This document shows positions 1 to 16,300 of a stretch of DNA of 64,000 nucleotides, piece after piece. Numbering within the stretch: position 1 is the first letter of the stretch; each line of letters starts with the position of its first letter. Where the stretch lies: positions 233,090-297,089 of the forward strand of contig QAOA01001406.1 in NCBI GenBank assembly GCA_003255065.1. The letters run 5' to 3'. The notes beneath the pieces were generated by a model. The model made no database searches. It worked only from the letters and a program-made list of their open reading frames with translations, and had not been told where the DNA came from. The position numbers and the translations under genes were made by a program. This stretch comes from Cercis canadensis (Eukaryota; Streptophyta; Magnoliopsida; Fabales; Fabaceae).

Positions 1-1585
1 TTATATTTTAATATTGTATTTGTTTGATTAAGACGTCATGTCGTAACTTATGTTGAGAGATAACATATGAAATGATGTCACATTATTTCATATACTGAAA
101 ACACTGCTTTTTCATAATTGAAAAATTATTAAAAAAAAATTATTATAGTGGTGGAAATAGTTTAAAAAATGCGGTAATTATAGAATTAAGATTCAAAACT
201 ACAATATTAAATTCTTTGTCCCAGCAATAAGAGGTGCTATAGCACTAACCTCATAAATGGGACCCAAGAGGAAAACTCTTGAGAAATAGACAAGTGCACT
301 TGAGGAGCCTCAAACACGAGGTCACCGCTGACGCTGAGTCACAGCGGCATTCAACCCCAAGAGGCGTTTCTTGACTTCTTCTCAATCTTGCCACATCAAT
401 CAGAGTTTTCTACCGTGAGTTTTAGTGCGAAGTATTTTGTGGGTTGGTTTAATTCTTCCATTCTAGAGACTTGATTTTTGACTAAATAAGTGTGATTTCA
501 AAAGATTTTTTTTAATATTATTTCTATTTAAGTTTGTTTTGATAAAAAAAAAAAAAATTGGTTTAGAGCTAAAATTTATTAGGCATCGAATTCTTTTTCT
601 TAAAAATAGTTAGTTTTCCAAAAAAATACAATAAGACGCATTATAATACTATAATAAAGATAAAGAAATAGACGAGAAAAGTAAAAAAGAAACATTCTAA
701 TACTGAAAAATAAAGTAGATATCGGAAATGTGTTTTATATGAACATTACAATTTTATTTAAAAAAAAAAAAAAAGACTATTGCATTATTTTCTCACCATG
801 TTAGAAAAGCAAAATTCATCATGAAATTTATTGGATTGTTTGGCAATAATATGAGGCTCTAACATCTTGAGTCATTAGGTATGCAGTTGCGTCAGTTATG
901 AGAGCTTTGCTACCCTTGTAGTCTTTTTTAACTCAAATTTGAATTAGTCGAACAAAGCACAGACACCGATGAATAATCAAAAAAAAGCATCTTACCACTA
1001 AAAATGGAATTGTTAGTGGCCTACCAAGTACCAACCTTCAACTTTCCATTTAAGCCATGTAATTTTTTTTCTTATAAATAAAAGTACATAGCAAGAGGTG
1101 ATTAAAAATAAAATCTAGATTTGTTTTGATGGAAAAAATAAAGATCAAATAAACATATTAAAAGACAAATTAGATACCGTATTGGTTTTCTTTACCATTA
1201 TATCACATGAGAAGAGGGAAAATATTATAGACTCTATTTGAACAAAAATACAAGCTATGTAATTCTACATAATCAATTGTTTACGCCAAAAAAAAAAATT
1301 CTTAAACAAATAAAAGAACAAAATATGAAAAATGGGAGAATTCACATATCATAAAATCACAAAAGAATTAGTGATTAATTAAGAGAAACAAAAAGAAACA
1401 TTAAATTTCCGTACAAATTGGATCCAGAACCTGAAAATCTACAAGCCTTTCCCATTCACAACCAATCACCCCTTAAACCAATTACTAATATTATTTTTCA
1501 TTTTAGTATTGTTCTTAAAAAAGATTAAAAATGAAAAAAAAATGAATAATAGAAACTAATTTGAGAGAACAATGGGAAACAGAAC
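1..1585. other. AT-rich flank 3' of the calmodulin-like gene, no gene seen
   Basis: Mostly A/T runs and short broken frames; no coding exon could be supported on either strand. The one part that stands out is a patch at about 220-420 with a much more balanced base composition, which could be the relic of a repeat or gene. The part next to 1585 should hold the 3' UTR of the calmodulin-like gene, which reads leftward. Confidence 0.6.
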
Positions 1586-2149
1586 CTATTCTGGCTTAAC
1601 TCTGTTAATAGAATCATGGCGTGATCCCATCATCATCATCACCTTAAACTCCTCGAAATCGATCATGCCGTCGCCGTCGCTGTCCACGCCGGAGATCATC
1701 TTCCGGCACTCTGCCACCGAGCACTCATCCCCGAGGCTCTTCATCACCATGTGCAATTCCTCTGCTGTGATCGAGCCATTACCGTCGATATCGAAAACCG
1801 AGAATGCATCCTTCAAGTTCTCCAAAACTTCATCGGAATCCACATCTTTGGTGTTCATCTCGATGAACTCGTCGAAATTGATGAACCCGTCGCCGTCGGC
1901 ATCCACTTCTTTGATCATGCTATCAAGCTCCTCCTCGCTGGTGGGTTCGCCCAGACTTCTCATTATGGATCCCAACTCCGAAGCTGAGATCTTGCCATCC
2001 CCATTGACATCAAATTTCTTGAATACCTGTTCTAGCTCCACGGCAAGCTGGGCACGAGAGGACAATGATGGCGATCGTGATGCAACTGGCGTTCCCGTGG
2101 TTGAAGGGAGTAGCTTCTTCTTTCGGTTGAAGAGTTTTTTGAAACCCAT
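1586..2149 (-). CDS. calmodulin-like protein, CML25/26 type, four EF-hands
   Basis: Single-exon gene for 187 aa. Four complete EF-hand loops are visible: residues 47-58 (DVNGDGKISASE), 83-94 (DADGDGFINFDE), 120-131 (DIDGNGSITAEE) and 156-167 (DSDGDGMIDFEE). Each has Asp at position 1 and Glu at position 12, so all four should bind calcium. A basic, Ser-rich tail of about 35 residues precedes EF1, as in plant CML25/26/27 proteins, and the C-terminus (MMMMGSRHDS) is typical of CML25. These are cytosolic or nuclear calcium sensors that bind targets when loaded; the target here is unknown. The frame is open upstream to an ATG at 2368, but the ATG at 2149 gives the family-length protein, and the extra 73 residues show no family similarity. 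No intron, as usual for many CML genes. Family assignment is firm; the exact paralogue is inference. Confidence 0.93.
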   Translation of the reverse strand: MGFKKLFNRKKKLLPSTTGTPVASRSPSLSSRAQLAVELEQVFKKFDVNGDGKISASELGSIMRSLGEPTSEEELDSMIKEVDADGDGFINFDEFIEMNTKDVDSDEVLENLKDAFSVFDIDGNGSITAEELHMVMKSLGDECSVAECRKMISGVDSDGDGMIDFEEFKVMMMMGSRHDSINRVKPE

Positions 2150-2211
2150 TATTGATATTGAAATTGAAAATAACAGAGGAGAACGAGAGAGAAGAGAAGG
2201 GGAATTTATGA

Positions 2212-2218
2212 TTTTATA
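2212..2218 (-). promoter_or_regulatory. candidate TATA box of the calmodulin-like gene
   Basis: Read on the minus strand, TATAAAA lies 63-69 bp upstream of the chosen ATG. This would put transcription start about 35-40 bp before the ATG and leave a short leader ending in CT-rich sequence. If right, it also excludes the ATG at 2368 as the main start. Position and motif only; not tested. Confidence 0.45.
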
Positions 2219-2368
2219 TGGATAGCATTGTGAATTGAGAATGTTGGGTTTGGTTTTGGTTTTGATTTGGCTGGGGAAAGCGAATGGAGACGTGAAAAGG
2301 GGAGGGACTGGGAGAATCGTTAACCTAAAGGTAACAGATTGAATCTGATGTGTTTGTGAAAATGCCAA

Positions 2369-3252
2369 TTACCCAAATTTGGGGGAAACGAGAAAGAAAG
2401 AGGGAGATTTGCGCGTGATTGCAGCACGGGATTGGGCGGTTAGTTGAGGGGCCTACTGCCTACAGCCACTCCATCCTCAAATTGAAATTCTTATTCATAA
2501 CGGAAAAAATAAAAATAATGTTCTTTTTTCCTTTTGTTTTTTGGAAATTTGATTTGTGTTGAATATCTTTTTTTTAAGATGAGATATTGCTTTTATTTTG
2601 AAAATCTGATTATAATTAAGATGATATTTTGCTCGGAAATTTTATAATACTACATGAATATGTTATACTATACTGACGTGGTAAGTATATGTAATTTTTA
2701 TATTTTATTGAATATAAATATAATTTATTTTATTTTCTCAAATAAATTTAAAAATAATTAATTTGTACACATGTCATTCTCATATTGACTAATTTTATGT
2801 AGTATGACATACTACATAAATATGAAAAATATGTAAAAAACCTCCTATTTTGATGGATTGAGAATTTGATGTGGTGCATACATGGAGGCACGTTTATAAT
2901 GTTGTATTAATTATTAAGAATAAGAGCCCCAAATTTTGGATCAAAATTGCAAGTTTAACTGTTTAAGGAACAAATTAATAGACAACAAAAAGGAAAATTA
3001 AGGTATTAAGGCTAAACTCACTTACAAAAGAAGGGCAAAAATAGTATTCTTGCCGATCTATCATTGATATCCAAACTATTATGGAGATATTCAATGAGTT
3101 TATTTGTCTTTGAAATTAATCACCAAGTGATTTTAAAACGCAAAATATCTTTGAAGGTAATTTAAAATCAATCACGCGGTGATATATTGCTGGCTTGCAT
3201 TGCATGTCTCTAACTTAATGATTTATTTTGGAAACAAATGAGGATAAAAATA
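2369..3252. other. intergenic, AT-rich, no gene seen
   Basis: Upstream region of the calmodulin-like gene. The first 100 bp or so are GC-richer, then composition falls to long A/T stretches. No exon, RNA gene or clear repeat could be supported. Confidence 0.5.
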
Positions 3253-3718
3253 AGGTTTAAATGTATTGTATGTGTATGTACAAATTTTGAATCATATTCT
3301 TATAGTTTTTTTTTTTTTTTTTTTTTTTTTNTGAAGTCTTTATAGTTTAAATTTTTTTAATTGGGTCCCTGCTATATATCACCTCTCGATTATAATTTCG
3401 TTAGTTTAATGCTAACATAGTAAATATTTTGTCTATGTGGCAATAAAATAAGTTGATGTGATGTCAAAATGATACAAAAATTGTCATCTCATGATAATTT
3501 TGTGCTATTTCAGAGCCACATCATTTTCTTTTATTACCACGTAGGCAAATTGTTTGCCATGTTAGTACTAAACTGATAGATTTATAACTGAAAATGACAG
3601 TAGTGACCCAATTAAAAAAAATTAAAACTATAAGGATTCCAAAATTAAAAAAAAAAAAGTATAGGGACCTGATTCAAAATTTGACAAAACTACAAGAACC
3701 TGCAGTATATTTAAACTT
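3253..3718. mobile_element. inverted-repeat MITE-like element
   Basis: The two halves are reverse complements of each other over about 200 bp per arm, with the turn near 3480-3495. Ends are AGGTTTAAAT on the left and ATTTAAACTT on the right. The A-rich word aaaaata flanks both ends (3246-3252 and 3719-3725), consistent with a target-site duplication but too simple to be sure. The arms carry the phrase aattgggtccctgct and its mirror, typical of a common plant foldback repeat. No coding capacity. A single N (3331) interrupts the T-run in the left arm. Confidence 0.65.
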
Positions 3719-3795
3719 AAAAATAAAATGAGAAAATAATTAAAAATATATATAAACATAATAACTGTATTTGTTTTTATAAGAAACATAATAAN

Positions 3796-3852
3796 CTTTT
3801 GCATGGCGGGGTGGGCCAACCCAACGGGCCCAACCCATTTTGACACCTCTAG
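3796..3852. mobile_element. hAT-like terminal fragment
   Basis: A GGGCC/GGTTGG-rich stretch ends in TTTTGACACCTCTA. Its reverse complement begins TAGAGGTGTCAAAA, the usual end of non-autonomous hAT elements in plants. The other end is not visible: the assembly breaks at the N at 3795. Assignment rests on the terminal motif only. Confidence 0.4.
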
Positions 3853-4965
3853 TTACAACTAATCAACTTAAAATTAAAAAATTTCAAAGGAAAATTATAA
3901 TGGTTAAATGCTAAATATTATATTAATGAGGTCTTAAGTTTAAGTTTCATTAGGAACATATGAGATGAAATGAAATGAGATTATAGGATTAAACCACTTC
4001 ATATTGTAAAGTCTCTAATAAAATAAAAGTGGTTCTAACATACTAAAGAAGTATGTGATACATCTATGACGTGATATCATAATAACTATTGATGTAAAAA
4101 ATATTTAATTTAAGCCATTAAAAAGTAAACCACCAAAATTAAATATTTTTACATAAACAATGATGAATATTGCTATGTCAATGAGGTATCACATACTTCC
4201 GTTATATGCGAGAAAAGTCTATAAAACAAAAATAAATAAATAAATAAAAAGAAAAATAATAGGACCCTTTGGAAATATTGTCCCCATCTTCATTATCATT
4301 TATGTTGTAGAGGTATTGGTATGCATTTCATACTCAGTACAATACAAAATGTTGAACAACAATAAAATCAAGGGAGGTTACCAGTAAAGGGGTTGAACCC
4401 ATATTTACCTCAAAGGTTGCTGGAAAATTAAGCTTCAACCCGCCTAATATGATTGACTCGAACAAACCCAATCATCGCCCAACTGAACTGAACCATTCTT
4501 TTGGTAGATAACGGGTTCCCAAATTCCCAACCCGTTAGCTTTGGGTCGGGTGGCATTTTAGCTCAAACCTAAGCGAGCCCAATTCGTCGACGGTATGTAC
4601 AGCAAATTAGTGAAATGATGTCAAAAAAGGAGGTTAGACTAGCTCAAATAGGGTCTGAATTTTTTTTAAAAAGAAGTCTGAGCCTGACAATTGGGCTGGC
4701 CTGTGAGTCTAGCATTTAAGGCCCAGGTTTTCGGGCCACAAGCCCGGCCCGTTCATTGTAGTTGTAACCGACCTTTTTTGATATTTCTGATTTTTTGGGG
4801 CTGTTTGGCATCTTCGATTTTCTTCGACTTTTTTTTTTCTTTTTGTTTTATGCGCCAGCGTCTGTTTTCTTTTTCCATATTCCCATTTCGCAGGGGTATC
4901 AAAACAAGAGCTTCACCTTGCAAACACCCCAAATCGCACACCACTTGCAGAGAAGGACTCCACCT
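3853..4965. other. intergenic and promoter region of NDUFS8
   Basis: AT-rich up to about 4380, then a stretch rich in GGGTTGAACCC- and GGGTCGGG-like words (about 4390-4760) that resembles hAT-type repeat sequence. From about 4830 a T/C-rich tract leads into the probable 5' leader of NDUFS8. Open frames at 4691-5104 on both strands show no family similarity and are not called. Confidence 0.45.
4692..4725 (+). promoter_or_regulatory. candidate Site II pair upstream of NDUFS8
   Basis: TGGGCT at 4692-4697 and GGCCCA (reverse TGGGCC) at 4720-4725 match the Site II element TGGGCC/T. Site II elements recur in promoters of plant nuclear genes for mitochondrial and translation proteins and are bound by TCP factors. 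They lie roughly 150-300 bp before the probable leader exon. The same words also occur in the repeat-like sequence here, so this may be chance. Confidence 0.3.
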
Positions 4966-6210
4966 CCCACCAGCCACCGTCGTCTTCGTCGACGTTACTT
5001 TAGCTGCGGGTAAGACGTACTTATTCTTCCTCTTTTTAGCATTTTTCATTTCATATTGTCATTTGAGGTTCGAAGACAGGGAGAGTAGAAATCTCACTCA
5101 ATAAAAAGAATGATTTGGAACCCAGAAAGATATAGGGGTAGATAGAGGAGAGAAAAAGGAGCTGAGAGAGAGAGAAGCCGCTGGGAGCTATGAAATGCCA
5201 ATCTGAGAAATGGGTCATCTAAATTGGGGCTATATTTCATCAATCTAGCGTAATTGTTATATTGTGGGAAGGTAGTGAGTGATCTATCAGCGAGAGAGAA
5301 TGGTTCATTGTTGCCTTGTAAAATGCAATAATATCTTTTGGTGTTGTAATTTGATTATCGCAATGGGTTTAGGCATTTTTGAGTTTTTCCTACGAAAAGA
5401 GTACTAAAGCTTATGTGTGTTATCTGTTGCATGTTGAGGATTGATTGAGTTGAGGTTATATAATAAATGGAATAGTACTGTAAGAAGGAGGAACGTCTTG
5501 GGTGTCTGTCATCTGTACTGGAGTACAGTCCATTTTGTTGATTTATTATGTTTTCTTTTTGTATGTTAAGTTTCTTCAGGAAATGATTTTGGGGATGCGA
5601 TTTTGATGGGATATTCTCTTATGTGCATGTTGAATTTAGTTTCATGTAAATGTTCTGCAAATTCTAAGCGGAATTCCAAATTTAAATTCGTTATTTCCTT
5701 TTGGGTGAACTAATAACCCTACTGTGAATCATGGAAATAACAAATATGGATGTAGTTGTTGGGAGAGATGGTTTAGCTTTACTTCTTCAAAGAGGATATT
5801 TGAAGAAGCTGTATGAACATGGTGATTTTGATTTGTCACTAGAAGTGTTGGTTGCTATGATTGAATTTAGTGCTAATCCAATCATCAACGTTTTCTATTG
5901 CATTATACTTGACTGGGGCAGCACTGTACAGGTTGATATACAGTTCTATCAATAATTGAAGTAGTTTGGTCCTATTACAATTTGGTATATTGGGTCGTTC
6001 AAGCTTTTGGTGTGACCATAAAGATGCTGATTACATAATATTTGATTTTGAGATATGAATCTGATTATTGGATATGGGGTAAAAGTTTTGAGTGAAGACT
6101 GATGACTGTTTCATTAGTGTTGGAGTTTAAGATGTATCATCTAGTGCTATTTCAAAATTGTGGTTTAAAAATTGAGATAGGTTTGAGTGCTTAGGAGACA
6201 CAAGTATTAG
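4966..6210 (+). repeat. duplicated gene leader, copy 1 (5' UTR end and first intron of NDUFS8)
   Basis: Matches 12040-12760, the same part of UFD1, in the same order and strand. Shared blocks include the exon end (ccaccagccaccg), the donor gtaagac at 5010, gggagagtagaaatctc, gaattggggct-like words, agcgagagagaatggttcat, ctgtacaggttgat, tatttgattttgagatatga, gggtaaaagttttgagtga and attgagataggtttgag. Copy 1 carries about 560 extra bases (roughly 5350-5920) absent from copy 2. Similarity stops near 6210, before the NDUFS8 start codon. Confidence 0.85.
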
Positions 6211-6490
6211 AAATAAGTTACAACTAAAACCATAAATCCTGAAAAGTAATATTTCACATATAATGGCTGTAAACTAGTTCCAAACTTTATTGGTAAGGTA
6301 CTAGAAATAAATCTTTCTCCTGACATTTCTGGCAGCTTTCCTCTCCTATAATGCACAACATTTGTATCTATACATAATTGACTTTGGCATTTTTTTCTGC
6401 CTTCTCTATCTCTCTCTCCTTTTCCTTTCTTTTCTCTCATTTATTTATTTATTTTTGATATCTTGATTCTCCAATATTACTGTTTCCCAG
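5010..6490 (+). other. 5' UTR intron of NDUFS8 (predicted)
   Basis: A donor gtaagac at 5010 and an acceptor tttcccag ending at 6490 would join a leader exon (ending 5009) to the start-codon exon (6491-6570). The donor is supported by its conservation in the UFD1 copy of this region. The 5' end of the leader exon is not visible. A 74-codon open frame at 5731-5955 inside the intron has no recognisable similarity and is not called. Confidence 0.6.
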
Positions 6491-6516
6491 GTTCTAAAAC
6501 AGTTGGTTTTTCAGCA

Positions 6517-10709
<4,193 letters not shown>

Positions 10710-12039
10710 ATAGTTCCACCATGTCGGTCCTTCTTGTCTGATGCACGTTCCCTGTTAACTTGAGGAACACTGATAAATAAAAAGATCGGTGTATGATTTT
10801 GAAGATTTGTATGTATTCTTGGTTTTGTTGCATTAGTTTCATATTATGTCTATTCCTACTTTGCTGGTAAATGTACAATGATGTCTCGTCTCCATGAAAT
10901 CTTGAATAAATGAGATACTATTTCCTTTCTTTTAATTATCAAAATCTTATAATATTAGATATCCAAAGTGCGATCTATTAGTAAAAAGGTTGAGTAATCA
11001 TCAAGAAGTCCTAAGTTTACATATGAAAAAAAAGAAAAAATAAATCATAAATTTAATGGTGCTCATGTTGAAAAAAATTATATTATATTAGAATTACCTT
11101 AAACTAACTTCAAAATCTAAACGTGCTTTAAAGGAATTTTTATCTCATACCCAAGGTAGCTTACATATTTATTATTGCTCATTTAGAAATAAATTATCCA
11201 AAAAAAGTATTTTAATTAAGCACAATAATTATGACTTAAATAAATCAATAACGTGATAACCTGGAACTTTGACTCCTAGCCCCTAGGTTGTAGGTTCTAA
11301 TGCAAATTGGATTTAGTTTTTGGATAGAAGTTGCCTTTTTAATGATGATGCGTTAGAAGTATTTTTTTTAGAGGTTATTCTCACTAGGTTCCAAAACTTA
11401 AAAAGAAAGACTAAAAAAATGCTATAAGCACTTGCTTTTTTAAGTTGGTATTTACTACCTCATACATTATTTTATTTATATATAATAATCATATAATATT
11501 AAAAATATTTTAACTTTTTTTTTAGCATGATAAGCACTTAATTAATTTTTTTTTAATCTTTTCACACGTTTTAGTTATTTATTCCAAGTTTTAGAACTTT
11601 AGAATGCTCTCTTGGGTGACTTCAGTTAGTATAAATTGAAACACTTTAGGGATATATTCGAATTTTATGGCTAATAATTTTTCTTAATAGATAATTTATA
11701 AATATTAATATAATATAAATTTGTGTTGATGTCTATGATATATCTTTATCTTAAAATAAGATAGTCTCTTTTGATCTAAATTTTTTGTAAAAAAAAAAAA
11801 TACTCTCTATATTTTATTATAAAAAAGTATTTAAAAATTTTAAAATACCAATTTAAAAGCTTTTTTTTTTATTCGACAGCGGAATTTACTTTTCTGCTGC
11901 GGCCCTTGGCTTTGAGGAGAAGCAGCAAATACTGAGGTTGTTCCTTGCAACATCAAACTCCTCGATTATTCTTATCTTCTCTCCGAAACCGTAGCTGGCT
12001 GCTGCCAAGGTTCAACAACTCTACCTACCACACACTGCG
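10710..12039. other. NDUFS8 3' flank and UFD1 promoter region
   Basis: The NDUFS8 3' UTR probably runs to about 10900 (aataaa-like words at about 10775 and 10905). The rest is AT-rich. GC content rises from about 11880, where the UFD1 leader exon probably begins. No other exon is supported. Confidence 0.5.
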
Positions 12040-12760
12040 CCACCACCGGCCACCGTTCTCCGTCGTCAGCGTCAATTTCGCTGCCAGTAAGACAAAAAAG
12101 TATTCTCTTTTTTTTCCCTATTTAGTTGTCGATTGAGGTTGGATGGGATGGGAGAGTAGAAATCTCTGTCAATCGAAGAAGGGTTTCGAGCCATGGATAT
12201 AAGGGGTAGATGGAGATAGAAAGGGAGCCGAGAGAGATATGGGCGTGGCCTGTGGGGTGCTCCAAGTCAAAGTGGTTCGTGTCCATCTAAGAATCTGGGT
12301 CATGTGAATTGGGGCTTTGTTCCATGAATCTGATGTGTTAGGGTGCTTGGTATGTGGCATAGATGAGAAGGTAGTGATCTATGAGCGAGAGAGAGAATGG
12401 TTCATGGTTCATGGTTGCATGCTAATATTTGTTGATGCTGTAATTCAATGTTTCCTACTACAGGAGTGCTGTACAGGTTGATTTACTGTTTTATGAATCA
12501 TTGAAGCAATTTGATCCTATTACAATTTTGCAGATTGGGTTGTTCAAGGTTATGTTATTTATGACCATAAATCAATAATATTTGATTTTGAGATATGACT
12601 CTGGTTGTTGGGTAAAAGTTTTGAGTGAGGGCTGAAGACTGTGACTGTAGTCGCAAATCTTGGGAGTTTAAGGATGTATCATGTAGTACTATTTCTAGAT
12701 TGTGGTTTAGATTCTTAGTAATTGAGATAGGTTTGAGTTATTTACAGACAGAAGTATTGG
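12040..12760 (+). repeat. duplicated gene leader, copy 2 (5' UTR end and first intron of UFD1)
   Basis: Counterpart of 4966-6210. It begins in the leader exon (ccaccggccaccg), keeps the donor gtaagac, then follows the NDUFS8 intron block by block to attgagataggtttgag and agtattgg. It lacks the roughly 560-bp segment present in the other copy. Similarity stops near 12760, about 630 bp before the UFD1 start codon. Confidence 0.85.
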
Positions 12761-13341
12761 CACTTGGAAGCTAGTGTAATTAACAAGTTCCATATTGAGC
12801 AGTGGGGAATAATAGTTAGGGAAGATAGAAGAAGTATCCAAATGGAAAAAATAGCCAACATGTGTACTTCTTCACCCTGTCTTCATATAATCATAAAAAG
12901 ATGAAAACTTTTATAACTTATGACTTGTTGGAGGACTTATTTGTTTCATTTACATGAAACTAGGCTTTCATGCATAATTGTTTCATTTGCATTGGTTACT
13001 GTTTGTGACTGCATCTCTATACTACTGCTATGCTTTTGAAACAGTAGCATATTATGGATAGCTAATGAATGATAGGATGTCTATTTTTGTTAATTCACCA
13101 ATTGGATCAGAATGGATTTGAAATAGTATATTATGCATGATTCTATGAGACATCTTTCCTTTCTTATGGTTGCTCTTACCTGGGAATCCTTTATTAAATG
13201 CCTCCTTAATGTCTGAAGACCCTTCTGTTTCCCTTTGGTGCTTATGTCAATTTCCCTTCGGCAAGATCAATTTTATGCAGTTGGTTTGTGGACTTCTATG
13301 TGTGAATCTTATCTGAGAGATGTGTTTGTTTTCTCTTATAG
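12087..13341 (+). other. 5' UTR intron of UFD1 (predicted)
   Basis: Donor gtaagac at 12087, conserved with the NDUFS8 leader. The best acceptor is ttctcttatag ending at 13341, about 48 bp before the start codon. The leader exon's 5' end is not visible, but probably lies at about 11900-12000. Confidence 0.6.
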
Positions 13342-13389
13342 GAAGCTTGGAGGGTTGATCTTCTGTTGTGACAATCAAACATACTAAAA

Positions 13390-16300
13390 ATGGTATGGTT
13401 TGTAATATATGCTTCACAGAAGAGTCAATTATCTCATTATTTTGTTTTTATCATTTAATTTCTGATATTCTTACTTCTCCTACAATTATTTTGTGGTGAT
13501 CAATTATGTTTTGTTGTTTTCTCCCCTTTAACATGTGGTATAAGAAGTACTTTTGTCTACTTAACTGTTAACTCTTCCAATTATGTACAGTTATATAGAA
13601 GTGATATAGTGATGACACTTAGCATTATTCTAATTCCGTCTATTGGTTTTCCTCTCAGTTTTTTGATGGATATGGGTATCATGGGACATCTTTTGAGCAG
13701 ACATATCGATGTTACCCTGCTTCTTTTATCGAAAAGGTCAGCATTCCTTCGCTATGATTTAGGCATTCAGGTTAATTGCTTTTTTATTTTTGGTTTTTAG
13801 AGAGAGGGGGGGGGGGGGGGGGGGGGGGGNGGTGGTTGTGATGTAGGGGTAAAAAAAGAAGAAATATAATTAAGTGAAGGAAAGACGTTCAAGAATATAG
13901 GAAGACAAGTTATCCTTCTGAACAAAAACACTAGATGACAAAGCAGCAAACTACACAAAAACATCAGTGCAGTAACTGCCCAATTCTTCTGTATATGTGA
14001 AAGGGAAACTCCCTTAAAAAGGCCATGGGCAGAGCACACCAGAGTTGCCATATGAACAATCTTTCCCAATCCTGCTGAACAATGTAAAAGTAAATGGGCA
14101 ACTGTCTCCAAGCTAGAACCACACGACNGGAAGACAAGTTATCCTCCTGAACAAAAACACTAGATGACAAAGCAGCAAACTACACAAAAGCATCAGTGCA
14201 ATAACTGCCCAATTCTTCTGTATATGTGAAAGGGAAACTCCCTTAAAAAGGCCATGGGCAGAGCACACCAGAGTTGCCATATGAACAATCTTTCCCAATC
14301 CTGCTGAACAATGTAAAAATAAATGGGCAACTGTCTCCAAGCTAGAACCACACGACACACACATCAGGGTGAAGCTCCTTACGCAGAGTATGAACCTGCA
14401 ACATGTCGTTGGTACTAATGCATTATTAAGTACCACAATTCATATGAAAGTGTTGACCTTGGAAGGAGCTTTGGATTTTCAAAGGGGTTTATCAGTCAAT
14501 TGCTATTCTTCTGTTGTAACCGAGAATGTGATCACGTTCTATTGATGATGAATTACCATTTTGATTAATCATTTTCATGCTCTGCTTCACTGTTAAAACA
14601 TAATGAATTTATTTTTTCTGATGAACTAAGACTGTTTTTAGATTGATTTGACATGAGTTATGTAGTTATTTCTGATTGACTGGCATCCTAAAGAAATTAA
14701 ATCATAATGGTCTTAAAGTATAATAGGTGAAAGTTGCAGTCATTCTAACTATTTCTTTCTTTCTTTTTTTCCCCAATGAATTCTGCAGCCCCAAATTGAA
14801 AGTGGTGATAAGAGTAAGTTTCCTCATCTAAAATCTAGATTTGGTTTTTGGATTAACCTATTCTATTCGTTCCCATCTAATAACAATTTTAATTATTTTT
14901 GTGCTTCAGTTATAATGCCTCCTTCGGCCCTTGATCGCCTAGGTTAGTTGTTTCAGTTTGTTCCCGGTACATTTGTTGCATATTCTTCCCATGAGTTTAG
15001 ATGTCTAATTAATAAAGTCAGAAGGCTAATATCAAGCGTAATTTTGCAGCATCACTACATATTGATTATCCAATGTTGTTTGAACTCCGGAATGATTCTG
15101 CTGAGCGAGTTTCTCACTGTGGGGTTCTGGAGTTCATTGCAGAGGAAGGCATGATATATATGCCATACTGGGTAGGCATTTAAAACTAAGTGTTCTGTAT
15201 ATGTATGTTATCACTAGTATGCTTCCCCTTGAGGTTCTTGTTTCTTAAAATGCTGCTGCTTTATGAGTTGTTCTTATTCAGATGATGGAGAACATGCTTT
15301 TGCAAGAGGGAGACATTGTACGGGTGAAAAATGTGACACTTCCAAAGGGGACATATGTGAAGTTACAACCCCACACAATGGACTTCTTGGATATTTCCAA
15401 TCCAAAAGCTATGTGAGTTGAAGATTGTTTTTACCCTCATTTTGTTATTTACTTAAAATTTTCACACTGATTGAGGTAGATCTTTTAGATATTTGACTGT
15501 ATTTTTCCATGCAGCTTGGAGACAACATTGAGAAATTTCTCCTGCTTGACTGTTGGAGATAGCATCATGGTGGCATACAACAACAAAAAGTATTACATAG
15601 ATATTATAGAAACCAAGCCTGCCAATGCAATAAGCATCATTGAGACAGACTGTGAGGTGGACTTTGCTCCTCCCCTGGATTACAAGGAACCTGAAAAGCC
15701 CACTGCACCTTTTTCTGCAGGCAAGGCATCAGAGAAAGGTGCACAAATCTCTTCCTAATGTTTTTTTTTTTTCTTGTTTCTTATGAGAAACTTGCAATAA
15801 AAAGGTGCTTTCATAAATGATAGATAAGGTATCGAAAACTTGTAAAAGGGGATAGATATCCTACTATGGTTTATGCTTGATATATTTATGTTGACCTCTA
15901 AAATTTCATAGGTATGACTTATATGGTGAAGAGACAGGAGGGAAAACTCTCTACTTCTCGGGTTGAATTACTGACCATCTGTCTCCATGTTTATGAATTT
16001 TGCATTGCCTGCTGGAACTTAGTATTTTTCACTTGGTAACTAATTTTTGTGTGAAGTTGACAGAGATTGCTTGTTTATTTTTAGTTGTTTTCTTCTCTTA
16101 GGGATATGTGACATATGTCCAATTTTCGTAATTTTAGAGCTGGGGTGATAATTACACTGGACTTCTCAGCCTGCTTATATGTTTGGATGCTTGGTTGTGC
16201 ATGCATACTGTTGATTTATTGTCTCATCTACCATTCCCTTTTATGTGAAAAATAATTTACTCTTGAAACGAAGAAACCCACTCTGCTTTTGCTAATTGTG

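Noticed and set aside
1572-2225. A 217-codon open frame on the plus strand
   Set aside because: It is the antisense of the four EF-hand coding region; its Ser-rich product reflects the reverse of Asp/Glu codons.
1586-2368. A 260-codon version of the calmodulin-like protein starting at 2368
   Set aside because: The extra 73 residues match no calmodulin-like protein, and a TATA box lies between the two ATGs; the ATG at 2149 gives the normal length.
5731-5955. A 74-codon open frame in the NDUFS8 leader intron
   Set aside because: No similarity to a known family and no splice or start context; it falls in the segment missing from the UFD1 copy.
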